Of a stretch of DNA of 48,082 nt, positions 11,251-20,159 are shown one piece after another. The translations under genes and the position numbers were made by a program. Every line of letters starts with the position of its first letter. Position 1 is the first letter of the stretch. The notes beneath the pieces were generated by a model. That model saw nothing but the letters and a program-made list of their open reading frames with translations. It was not told where the DNA came from and made no database searches. This stretch comes from Welwitschia mirabilis (lineage: Eukaryota; Gnetophyta; Gnetopsida; Welwitschiales): positions 191,336,227 to 191,384,308 of the forward strand of contig JBOZIK010000001.1 of the NCBI GenBank assembly GCA_051453625.1. Direction: 5' to 3'.

Positions 11251-12056
11251 AGAGAAAGAATAATGAAACTTCCTCAAACGTATCATAAAACCCTATCCAA
11301 CTATCATCCAACCTATTATTCATCCTTTCAAATATAACAGGGCACATAATCTTTTTATGTCTAAAAGGAACTTCATTTATAGAAAAAGTAAAATTTACAT
11401 ATGAAGTAAATGAATCAAATGTGAATGCAAAAGGCTTTTGTACAACACAACATAAGGGCAAAAAGGGCAGTTAGAGAGAACTTTGGTTTAAAAAGTTCTA
11501 AGGCTTTTTGCCCTCTACTTATAATTTTGTTAATCTTTCAAATTTACTTCCATTAGATAATGCATCTTTATCCTTTAGTAACATGGATTTCAAAACATTA
11601 GAGGAGCATGAGACTAATTCAGTTAAGGACTTCTCCTCCACATCATAATGTTAGTATCTTTTTAGAGCGTGTAAGGCCTATTTGATAAGTTCTTAGCAAA
11701 TATTTCTGGGAAATTTCTTTATAAAAGACAGTTATCTCTAGATTTTATTTTCCTTTAAGAAATTAAGATTTCAAGGGCTTATGTTATTTTCATTAGAAAA
11801 GATATTTTAAAAAATTAAAAAAATTAATAATTAATCATGAAATCAACAAAGGAGGCATTTCTATACTAGTTAATAAAAAGTAAAGTAATAATATCTCAAA
11901 TTTTGATTCTAATCTTTCTAATTAAGATCTTTATATTTTTTTTCCAAAATGAGAAAGAAGTTTTAAACTTTGTATGCTAGTGCACCAAACAATTCATAAT
12001 CTCAATCTAAGATTTAAAAATATTTTCTTTCTCTATCAAAGGTTCCTTCAATCATT

Positions 12057-12497
12057 GGAGGTGATTTTAACATGATTGAAATCCATTCTAATAATCGTGA
12101 TGATCTTACTGTATTTATTTCTACTTAAGAAAAGGAAGAGTGATATGATTTTAAATAAAAATATTCTCTCTTTGGTGTTAACTTCCTTCTATTTAATAAT
12201 TTACAATGAAATCAACATACTTAGTGTAATTATCAACAAAAAGACAATAGAATTTATTATAGGCTAGATACATACTATATTTCCAATGTTTCTTTTTGGA
12301 TAGTAAAGGGAAAAGTGGAAGTCTACACAAATGCTAGTATTTCATATTATTCTCCTATTAATATTTCTCTCTCTAGGGTGAATTCTTCTTTCTCTTGGAT
12401 AGGTAAGATTTTTCATATGAATACCCATATGTTTATAGGACGTAGTGGAAAAAAATATTTTGAAATACTTATGAAATGGAAAGACAAAATCCACTAA
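12057..12497 (+). pseudogene. LINE endonuclease domain remnant
   Basis: VPSIIGGDFNMIEIHSNNRD at about 12039-12098 matches the exonuclease-endonuclease-phosphatase core (GGDFN). A second frame at 12315-12497 gives SISYYSPINISLSR, then FSWIGKIFHMNTHMF, which resembles the LSDHSPI...FRFxxxW end of LINE endonucleases; the catalytic SDH is changed to SYY. Frameshifts and stops lie between the parts. Confidence 0.65.
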
Positions 12498-13059
12498 CAA
12501 TATGAGTTGAATTGATTGGTCGCATCATACTACATGCAAAGTTAGAAATTATGCATGATGGTTTGAAAAGAAATTATCTAAAAAAAGTTGTCAAATTGAA
12601 GGGGATCTTACAAAGGCTATTAAGTAAATACAGTTGTTTTTAGATCAGAATTCATTTGACACTTAAACCTAAAAGGCTTTGGCTAAAGCCCATTAAGCTA
12701 AGTAATTTTGGAAGGGTTTTAAATGAAAAAGTTCTTTAATTAAAAGTCATTCAATATTGCTTCACATGAAATGTGAATCTTGCAAGGAATTTTTTAAATT
12801 TCTCGAAGGAACTAGTCAAGTGCCTAAATTAGATTTACTCTATGTAAATGGTTTTATCACTAACAATCTTAGGAATATCAATAAGTCTTTCACAGATCAT
12901 TTATTTTCTATTTCCCTCTAAATATTTTTGTAAGAAAACTTTTGAAGTCTCTAGTATTTATATTTCTCATCTCATCATAGAAGCAAATTAGAAAAAATTA
13001 TTAAAGCATAAATTATCATAAATAAAGTTAAATAGGCCACATTTAGTTTGATAGATGGT

Positions 13060-13866
13060 GAAGCCTAAGCATTTGATGGATTTACCATAGAAATATTTAA
13101 AAATCATTTAAATATTATTGGAAATGATCTCTTTCATGTTTTCTAAGAAGCATTTAGATAAGTTTCTCTTGGAGAAAAATATTAATAAGGTATAATTTGA
13201 ATCCTTTGAAGGCTGAAGATCTATAATATATTGTAAAATTAAGGTATATTACTTTTATTAATAGTACTTATATAATTTTAATAAAATTTTTAGCTCATAG
13301 ACTTTAGACAATTATTGATGATATCATAACATCTAAGCAAAATAGTATTTATCAAATGTATATACATCTTGAACAATGTAATTCTAGCTTAGGAAGGGAT
13401 GTAGTGGGCTTCTAACATAAACGACGATATTGTGCACCAAGCTAGATTATATTAAAGACTATGAAAGAATTGAGTGGAATTTTATTATTTTGTCCCTTGC
13501 AAAATAGGACGTTTTGAGTACTTTATTCACATGGTGCATGTCTTACCTAATAATGTAAGTATTTAAGTCACTGCAAATTTGTAGTTGAGCTTCTCCTTTC
13601 CTCTTTAGGGAGTGGTATACTAAGGATGTCCTCTATCTCTTTACCCTTTCATTATTAACATAGTCTTTCTTTTGCATAATGTTCACTATAATTTTCAAAA
13701 GGGAATCACCAAGCAAAATTCAATGGATGATAAAGGTATGAAACTCCTTAACATGTACTTTGAAAATGATTCCTTCCTCTTAATTAAAAATTCTCCACAA
13801 CATATTAGTAATTTATTAGCAAGGGTAAAGGATTATTGTAAGTTTTTTTGCTCTTATACTAATTGA
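13060..13866 (+). pseudogene. LINE reverse transcriptase remnant
   Basis: AFDGFTMEIFKNHLNIIGND near 13070-13130 matches the (GP)DGFTxEFFKxxWxxVGxD motif at the start of plant LINE RTs. A block near 13290-13400 resembles LAxRLxxxLxxxISxxQxAF. The open fragment at 13672-13866 contains YFENDSFLLIKNSPQHISNL, the equivalent of the FADDTLLF...S catalytic motif; the first catalytic Asp has become Glu-Asn context (FEND), so it is catalytically dead. Numerous stops. Confidence 0.75.
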
Positions 13867-14829
13867 CAAAAGTTTATTGTTTATTCAAAAGGTTACATTA
13901 GTGAATTGGCTTCCCATAAAAATTAGAAATTTAAAAAAAAGAATTCTATTTTTAAGATTTTAGGAATTCCTTTTTTTCAAAAGCTAATTTAAATATTTTA
14001 TAGAATTATGTTGTTGATAAACTTGTTAGATTCCTATTTAATCTTCTTATGATAGAATTGATCATGTGATTCGTCAATTTCTATGATCTACCCATCAAAA
14101 TTCCCAAGGCTTTTCTATAGTTCCTTAGGATATTTGCACTACTAGCAAGAAATACAGAGAGCTTGGCCTTATTAATTCTTATAATTAAGGTGTTTCTATT
14201 TCACTTAAATGGATTGATAAATGTATTGTAGGTGATTATGCCTAGAAGATTCTCCTAAAAATAGACTTATGAAAGGTCAACCCAAAAATTGTAATAATTG
14301 TATTTTCAATAGTCTTCTTCACTATTTTCTTTTTTCATAAGCCATTTCTACTTGTTCTCTAGTGCTTCAACAAATTTGAAAAACTTGATGTGTGCTTAAT
14401 GGATCTTAGAATTATCATCTAATAAAAGTTTTAAAAGATCTACTTTAACTAATTCATCAGCAGTGGCTTCCTTTTATTTATGGGACCTTAGGCTATTCAT
14501 TCACCTAAATTATGCACTACTTCGACTAAATCAGAAGTCAATACAACTTTTTACCTATGGCTTCATCGCAAATAATGGATTACATGGAATAAGACTTCTT
14601 TGTTCTATAAACTAAACAAAATGAGGAGAAGAACATTTGACGAATTAATTTCTGATCTTGACATTTTTTGATATAGACGATAGTTTGCATTAAACATTTC
14701 CAGATATTTTTTGGAAGGATGACGGGCTTGTTTTGCCTTTTAAGTCTAGTGTTTCTTGTGACATCATTAACGAAAATGATGCTATTTATCACAAAGTTAA
14801 TAAGTCTTAGAAATTATAGTTATCAACGA

Positions 14830-15100
14830 TTTTAAAGATAACCATAAAGAATATCTGGAAAGCTCCCACTTTTCCAAAAATTTCAGTCTTTTTATAGTGT
14901 CTAATCAAGCTCTCTGCATTGGAATGTTTCTAGCTCATATAGGATTTGTTTTTCCATAGTGTCCTTTCTATGCTGCTGAAGATTCTTTTTCTTGTGTATT
15001 TTATCATAGTGTAGTTGCACAAAATGCTTCTGAAATAAATTTCTATAATTTGTAAGAACTTTCCACCAAGCATCAATGATATCATTCTTGGAACCAAACC
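14830..15100 (+). pseudogene. LINE C-terminal zf-RVT remnant
   Basis: Translation gives KNIWKAPTFPKISVFL, then a stop, then (in another frame) CPFYAAEDSFSCVFYHS. This matches the zf-RVT domain (IWKxxxPPKVKxFLW ... CPxCGxxEExxxHLFFHC) in order and spacing, with the second Cys of CPxC replaced by Tyr. It marks the 3' coding end of the LINE. 15101-15684 holds no further recognised sequence apart from the short repeat near the J gene's 3' end. Confidence 0.65.
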
Positions 15101-15596
15101 TAATTTGTTTACTTCCTTACTCTACATTTACAGGTGTCTCTGCTACTTGTTCTTCAGTCTATTTGGAACTTTTTTTTATGAAGTTACTTTTCAGTAGAAC
15201 GAAGATAACTATGATTTTCCATTAGAATTTAAGATCCAATTTATTAAGGATATTGCATTTCAGTTATAATTTTAAGCCAAGCGAATATTAATCACTTATT
15301 TGTCTCTGATAATATTAATTTATTACATTTATCGAGTTGACGTTTTTCCTCTCCTTCACTAAATTTGCAACGACTTATACCCTCGATTGAATTTAATAAT
15401 GCATTCTTTTTAAAATAACACTCCATGCTTTTACCATCTGAAATGCATACCTTCAACAAAAACTAAATGGTATCACACATAGGCTTCTAATAAAGCAAAA
15501 TGTTGCCAATAACTAAAACGCAATCGCAAGCACAACTCGTTACATTACGCGATGATAGCTTCTTTTTACAGTCATTACCATGCCAATCCCTCCCAT

Positions 15597-15630
15597 CTAA
15601 GTATGAAGCCCCTCTAGGTATGAAGCGAGG
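15597..15630. repeat. Short tandem repeat downstream of the J gene
   Basis: A gtatgaagc block occurs twice about 17 bp apart (from about 15601 and 15618), separated by a ccctctag spacer, about 60 bp beyond the stop codon and probably in the 3' UTR. No clear AATAAA polyadenylation signal was seen nearby on the minus strand. Confidence 0.5.
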
Positions 15631-15684
15631 TACGATACTGAAAGTCGTTTACAGAAGATATCAGAGGGGAAGAATCCTTTCGCA

Positions 15685-16179
15685 TTACCAGCACTGGTTG
15701 GTCTCCCAGTTACGAGTGCAGCGACGGACGCACATGGAGGACCCACTCTCAGACCAACCGCCGGAGGCGGCAAGCCCACGGTCATACTTAGCGCGGGACT
15801 CGGGATTATAAAGCACACTGTACGCCTCCTGAAGAGTAATGAAGCCTTGAATATGATGATTTTGGGGTGCACTTGGAGAAGCATCGGGGTGGAGGACGCG
15901 GGCAAGCCTTCTGTAAGCGCTCTTAATCTCGTCTCTGGTGGCACTTCGGCGGACCCCCAACACACTGTAGAAATCTTCCTTCTTCATATTCGAGCTCACC
16001 ATTGCGCATAAGGCTCGCCGACTCACCCTGCTCTTGCGAGAGATGTGGGAAGGCCGCACGAAAGCAGTGCCAATGCGGATGGCCGATGATACTCGCACTA
16101 CTGTATTTGCGCTTGTGCGGATGGCCAAAGATACTCCCACTACTGCATTTGTGCTTGTCATTCTTGGAACTTGAATCAT
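15685..16179 (-). CDS. ATJ11-like: Small chloroplast J-domain co-chaperone (dnaJ11-like)
   Basis: 164-residue intronless gene, the only complete convincing gene here. Residues 1-67 contain no acidic residue and are rich in Ser, Thr, Arg, Ala and Val, as in a plastid transit peptide. The J domain is about 68-134: DFYSVLGVRRSATRDEIKSA, then YRRLARVLHPD with the essential HPD at 97-99, then LQEAYSVLYNPESRAKYD. The tail ends RNWETNQCW, the C-terminal signature of plant dnaJ11/DJC-type plastid proteins, usually RNWETDQCW. Such proteins stimulate stromal Hsp70 ATPase; Arabidopsis J11 is linked to photosynthetic performance. The start at 16179 is the first ATG in frame; Met7, Met60 and Met65 are alternatives, but the last two would lose the targeting region. 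A short upstream frame begins at 16196 and overlaps the start. A paralogue begins at the window's right edge. The D-to-N change is unusual but leaves the J domain intact. Confidence 0.92.
   Translation of the reverse strand: MIQVPRMTSTNAVVGVSLAIRTSANTVVRVSSAIRIGTAFVRPSHISRKSRVSRRALCAMVSSNMKKEDFYSVLGVRRSATRDEIKSAYRRLARVLHPDASPSAPQNHHIQGFITLQEAYSVLYNPESRAKYDRGLAASGGWSESGSSMCVRRCTRNWETNQCW
16075..16158 (-). repeat. 42-bp in-frame tandem duplication in the transit peptide
   Basis: 16075-16116 and 16117-16158 are adjacent 42-bp copies (14 codons each) with few mismatches. The protein shows the repeat as VVGVSLAIRTSANT then VVRVSSAIRIGTAF. It lengthens the targeting region without shifting the frame. 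Confidence 0.85.
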
Positions 16180-16258
16180 CCTTTGGGGCGTCCTTCAACC
16201 ATCCTTATTGACAGAGGGCAAACGGTTGCGCGGAGACAAGGCGCCGCTGACATGCGGA

Positions 16259-16266
16259 CCACGTGG
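16259..16266. promoter_or_regulatory. Perfect G-box CCACGTGG
   Basis: Palindromic CCACGTGG, 80 bp upstream of the J-protein ATG. G-boxes bind bZIP and bHLH factors and often mark light- or ABA-responsive plant genes, which would suit a plastid co-chaperone. Its closeness to the ATG means it could lie in the 5' UTR; the transcription start is unknown. Confidence 0.55.
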
Positions 16267-16374
16267 GTATGACGCCAATGCCCCTGACCTTGCACTAGTC
16301 ATAAGCATGTGCTTCCATCCTCGAGATGAAAGGCAATTTAACACGAGGACTTCGTCACTCGATTCGGCGTTGGG

Positions 16375-16380
16375 CACGTG
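16375..16380. promoter_or_regulatory. Second G-box core CACGTG
   Basis: CACGTG about 195 bp upstream of the J-protein ATG, within the same GC- and CpG-rich block (about 15880-16650). Two G-boxes this close to the gene are more than chance would readily give in such AT-rich DNA. I see no convincing TATA box; a weak candidate (ttatac on the minus strand) is near 16485. Confidence 0.45.
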
Positions 16381-16689
16381 ATGCGGGCCACGCACAGAGC
16401 TCTCCGCGCCGCCGCTACCGCTCGTGTTATTTTGTGGATAGACGTTGCGTTTGCTTTCGGCGTTTGAAGTATATGGGTGATGTATAACAGTAGCGGTGCT
16501 CCTTTGGGTTCCCAGTGCGGGGTGTTTGAACAGGGTGTGTCTGTTGAAAACGTTTCTGCCGAAGAACTGGACTGAAGCGTCCTTGAGAAGAGAAAAAACA
16601 TGAAATGTGTGGTCCTTGTGGAATCAAGTATGCATGACCACCCTTGCACGCTTCCGCTCCTCCCAACATTTCTCGGCTCATAATTTACA

Positions 16690-17453
16690 CATTCACATTA
16701 AGGGGAAATATGAGTTCATTAAGCCTTGAAAATAATAGTACAAAAACCTTAGCTAGGCAAGAATAAGATTTGGGAAAAGTTAGCACCGATTAATTTTCAA
16801 AACTTAAAAAGCACAAAAGCAAACAGACAAGTAAATTATGGTTTGGATTAATTTTGAGGAGCTTAAGAGACAGGATTTTGAGCAAAAGATCTGAACCTTG
16901 GATTGGGCAACCTACGCTAGAGAAAGGGGTGATTCCACCCAATAGGTGATGCCCCACCAAAGTAGACACACAATAAATGCTTCTTAGCATGATGTAATTA
17001 CTTTTTATTAGAGTGATAAAGCAACAACACTTGTTAGGTAAATTATTTCACAAATCATCCACTTTTATTACTAAAGCAATTGCATGGACTAGTCAATCCA
17101 TAAAGGCAAAGGAAGGGGACACTTTCCCTTTTAACCTTGACTACTCAAGCTGAAGCATGATCTTCTAGTCGAGGATTCAGTAGAGGCATATCTAACAGTG
17201 ATTTTGGGCCTCAATCTTTGAAGGAAATGAGTTAAAAAGTTTTCCTAAGATACCTTTAAGTAGAAAGGGCACAATCCTCACCCACCTCCTAATTCATCAT
17301 TTTGCCTATTAACAAGAGATGTTTTTGTTTATGGTATGGAAGCTCCAACTTAATATATGTAGCTCTCTTTTCTATACTTCAATGCCATATACTTTTTGAA
17401 AGTTAAAAGCTCCGTTTTACCACTACACTTAATTAGTATCGGACTAGGATCTC

Positions 17454-17454
<1 letters not shown>
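16690..17454. other. Upstream flank of the J gene, no gene recognised
   Basis: Moderately AT-rich single-copy-looking sequence. The minus-strand open stretch at 16790-16990 does not resemble a known protein. Distal promoter of the J gene is possible. Confidence 0.4.
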
Positions 17455-17497
<43 letters not shown>

Positions 17498-17504
17498 ACA
17501 CACA
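17455..17504. repeat. (TG)n(CG)n(CA)n alternating Py-Pu microsatellite
   Basis: About 50 bp of uninterrupted pyrimidine-purine alternation: TG repeats, then CG repeats, then CA repeats. The last part mirrors the first, so the centre is self-complementary. Such tracts favour Z-DNA or a hairpin. It lies about 1.3 kb upstream of the J gene start. Confidence 0.95.
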
Positions 17505-17519
17505 TAAATATATATCCCC

Positions 17520-18429
17520 ACACACGCACACTACTACAGATCTTGAATAGCTAAAGATAATTAACAGCTGAAGAAACTATTGCCAAAGTATAGGGAGTGA
17601 AACACTAGTAGTTTATACCATCATTTAAGTGATTCATACCCATGTAGCATTTTAGGCATTAAGATAATTTGCATATGAACATCAATAATGGAGGCTTAGT
17701 ACATCCATGAAATTCCTAATAACAATTATAAAAAATTTTAGTATAGTTATATTTTTAAGTATAATTTAAAATGTTACTAATAGTTGAATTTTAGTATGCT
17801 TTGTTATTATTGGAAATTAGAGAAAAAGGGGAGCCCATGATCATGTTTGAAACTAACAAGGTTCTCAATCTATCTCCAAGCATGTAAGGCCTAGTTGATC
17901 TTCTCATATCCATCTTTGATCCTTTGAAGAGAAGACAAATATTTTACATAATGTTTATTTTTAAATCCAAACTCAAGTAGTGAAGACCTCGTTTGATGTC
18001 AATCTCCTCATGTAGTTTTTAAAACATTGGCTTGATCGATTGTATATCAGTTATCATGCTTATGGCTTATGGTGCCTATTCTTTTGCCTCTACTCTTGTT
18101 CTAGTTATTGTCTACTCTACTTTGTACTGTGTTGGCTTTTTAAGCACTTTGGTACCTTTTTGTTATGGGCCATTTATATTTTAGCTTAGTGAAACTCTTT
18201 TCAAGGATTGACGCTAACTAAGGAAAAAATTACAATAACTATTTCCTCCTTATTGCATTATAAACAACCTATCAAGATTGAATGAAATTCGTAACCTTAT
18301 TTATAAAGAAAAACCATTATGGAGGAGACATCACCATAGTAGAATTGTCTTCAAGGGAACAAGAATTTTCCATTGACATTTTGGCCAAGAGGCAATCCCC
18401 AACCATTGATTTATCCTAGACAATGTTAC
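17520..18429. other. AT-rich region without recognised gene
   Basis: No protein similarity recognised and no long frame. It leads into the tandem repeats at 18430. Confidence 0.45.
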
Positions 18430-18835
18430 CTAATTTTAATTTATTTTAAAAATACAAAGTCATTTTTCTTTAAAATTTCAAATTTAATTAAAAATATAAA
18501 AGACAGTTTTATGAAATGAAAACAACTACCAAAAGGGGCCAAAAAATAGTTTTTAAAACATCTTATTATTTAATTAAAAAAATACAAAATAGTATTAGAA
18601 AACAAAGAAAAACTACTCAGCGGGGCAAATAAAAAAGTTTATTATTTAATTAAAAACATAAAACATAGTTTTATAAAACCAAAAAAACTACTAAATGGGG
18701 TCAATACAAAAGTTTATTATTTAATTTAAAAAAGAAACAATTTTATATAGGAATAGCTAAAAAGTCTATAATTTAATTTTAAAAACAAAAAACAATTTTA
18801 TAAAATGAAAAAAAATACTAAATGGGGTTAAATTC
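18430..18835 (+). repeat. A-rich tandem repeat (~76 bp) before a TATA box
   Basis: Units share a tattatttaatta block, an acataaaacatagttttata-type block and a ctactaaatgggg block. Tattatttaatta anchors lie at about 18564, 18640 and 18715 (76, 75), with a shorter last unit (52) and a more degenerate first one. The array ends just before tataaaagg at 18840, an arrangement typical of LTR U3 enhancers, so this may be a retroelement U3. Confidence 0.7.
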
Positions 18836-18839
18836 ACCC

Positions 18840-18848
18840 TATAAAAGG
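18840..18848 (+). promoter_or_regulatory. TATA box (tataaaagg), probable LTR promoter
   Basis: TATAAAAGG directly after the A-rich tandem array and about 30 bp before the first copy of the 419-bp duplication. This is the order of a U3-R boundary in an LTR. No paired LTR was found, so the assignment is inferred. Confidence 0.5.
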
Positions 18849-18849
18849 A

Positions 18850-19680
18850 GGAACAGGAAAACTATAAAGGCTGCAAAGAAGAAGTAAACAGAAGGATTTG
18901 AAATTTAGTGGTTACAAGGCTACAAAAGCTAAAAAGGAGAATCTACAAAAGAAGAAAGGAGGGCTAGAAAGGTGGCCATCATCAACACTATCGAAGTAAA
19001 TAATCAACAGGGAATTAAAATGGCAGTAGATCCTACACAAAAAATAGAGATCACAGAAAGAGGAGTATTGATAGCCTAGTAAGTTCTGAATTTATATATT
19101 TCTTTTTAAATTACAAGCAATTTTTCTATAAGAACATTTTAGATTAGAAACTGTCAATCTAAAAAGTTTATTATTATAATGATTTACCAATTTTTAACTA
19201 TATTTTGAGTAGTGTAATATTAATGTTCATGTATCTTTATGCATTACTAAATTTACCTTATCAAAGAAGGCCTAATAAATCTGCAAAGGTTGCAAAGAAA
19301 AGGCAGATAGAAGGATTTGGAATTTAATGATTACAAGGTTGTTGAAGTTGAAAAGAGACTCTGCAGAGGGAAAAATAAAAGGGGAGAATGGTGGCCATTA
19401 TCAGTAAGATCAAAGGAACAAACTAGAGGAAATTAAACTTACAACAAGACTTTCACAAAAAAGTAGAAATTATAGGAAGACAAGCATTTATAGCCTATTA
19501 GGTTTTGAATTTATATATTTCTTTTTAAATTTCAAGCAATTTCTCCTTGAGAATGTTTTAGGCTAGAATCTGTCAATTTAAAAAGTTTTTCTTATAATGC
19601 TTTACCATTTCTTATATTATTTTAATTAATGTAATATTAACATTCTTGCATCTTTGTGTATCATAAATTTATGATATTAG
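18850..19680. repeat. Tandem duplication with ~419-bp period
   Basis: 18850-19262 and 19269-19680 align over their length. Both have a gcaaagaa...agaaggattt opening, a ggtggccat(c/t)atcag-like segment, tttatatatttctttttaaa and a gtaatattaa tail. Neither copy has an open frame. They may be leader (R-U5) sequence of an LTR element. Confidence 0.75.
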
Positions 19681-19874
19681 AAATTTGATGTATTTATTTA
19701 AATTACCAAATTTCACAAACTACAATTATTTAGATTTTCTTTTTAATGCATATTAAAATACCTCAATAATAAATAGACCCTATTTGTTGATTTATTTTAT
19801 TTTCTTATACCTTACATCCTATTGAGTTTGGGTTCCTTTTCATTTATAATAAGGTCTACTCCTCTAATCCTTTA

Positions 19875-20150
19875 TAAAATCAAAAAACTTATAAAATTAA
19901 ACAACTCACAAGTTATAAACTTAAAACTTATAAAATTAAAATAGTTATAAACTTATGAAAGTAAACAACAAACACATAAACTTATAAAATTAACAAACTT
20001 ATAAAATCAAATAAGAGACTTATAAAATTAATAAATTAGTTTACAAAATTAAATCAGAAACTTATAAATAACAAACTTATAAACTTAAATAACAAACTTA
20101 TCAAATTAAATAACAAACTTATAAAACTAAATAACAAATTGTAAAATTTA
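19875..20150. repeat. Short-unit AT minisatellite (~20 bp)
   Basis: About a dozen variants of aacttataaaattaaataac follow each other with variable spacing. It is not a CRISPR: units are contiguous and degenerate, without unique spacers. Confidence 0.8.
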
Positions 20151-20159
20151 CCTTCTGAT

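Larger units (their letters stand above)
10800..15100 (+). mobile_element. Decayed LINE (L1-type) retrotransposon
   Basis: Several pieces of plant LINE proteins occur in the right order on the plus strand, in shifting frames with many stops: an ORF1 zinc knuckle relic (about 11130-11220), endonuclease GGDFNMIE (12057-12080), an endonuclease C-terminal SYYSPI segment (12315-12497), RT FDGFT (about 13060-13130), the RT catalytic region with FEND in place of FADD (13672-13866), LGIPF (about 13950), and a zf-RVT-like end (about 14830-15090). Together these trace one element of roughly 4.3 kb that is wholly inactive. Neither end can be fixed: I saw no target-site duplication and no poly-A tail. 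Its 3' side lies about 600 bp from the 3' end of the J-protein gene, in tail-to-tail orientation. Confidence 0.8.

Noticed and set aside
15500-16681. Several overlapping open frames of 66-122 codons on both strands around the J gene
   Set aside because: They are shadows in GC-rich DNA, where stops are rare. Only the minus frame at 15685-16179 has a recognised domain.
19875-20150. Regularly repeated short units, CRISPR-like at first sight
   Set aside because: Units are contiguous and degenerate with no unique spacers, and the genome is eukaryotic.
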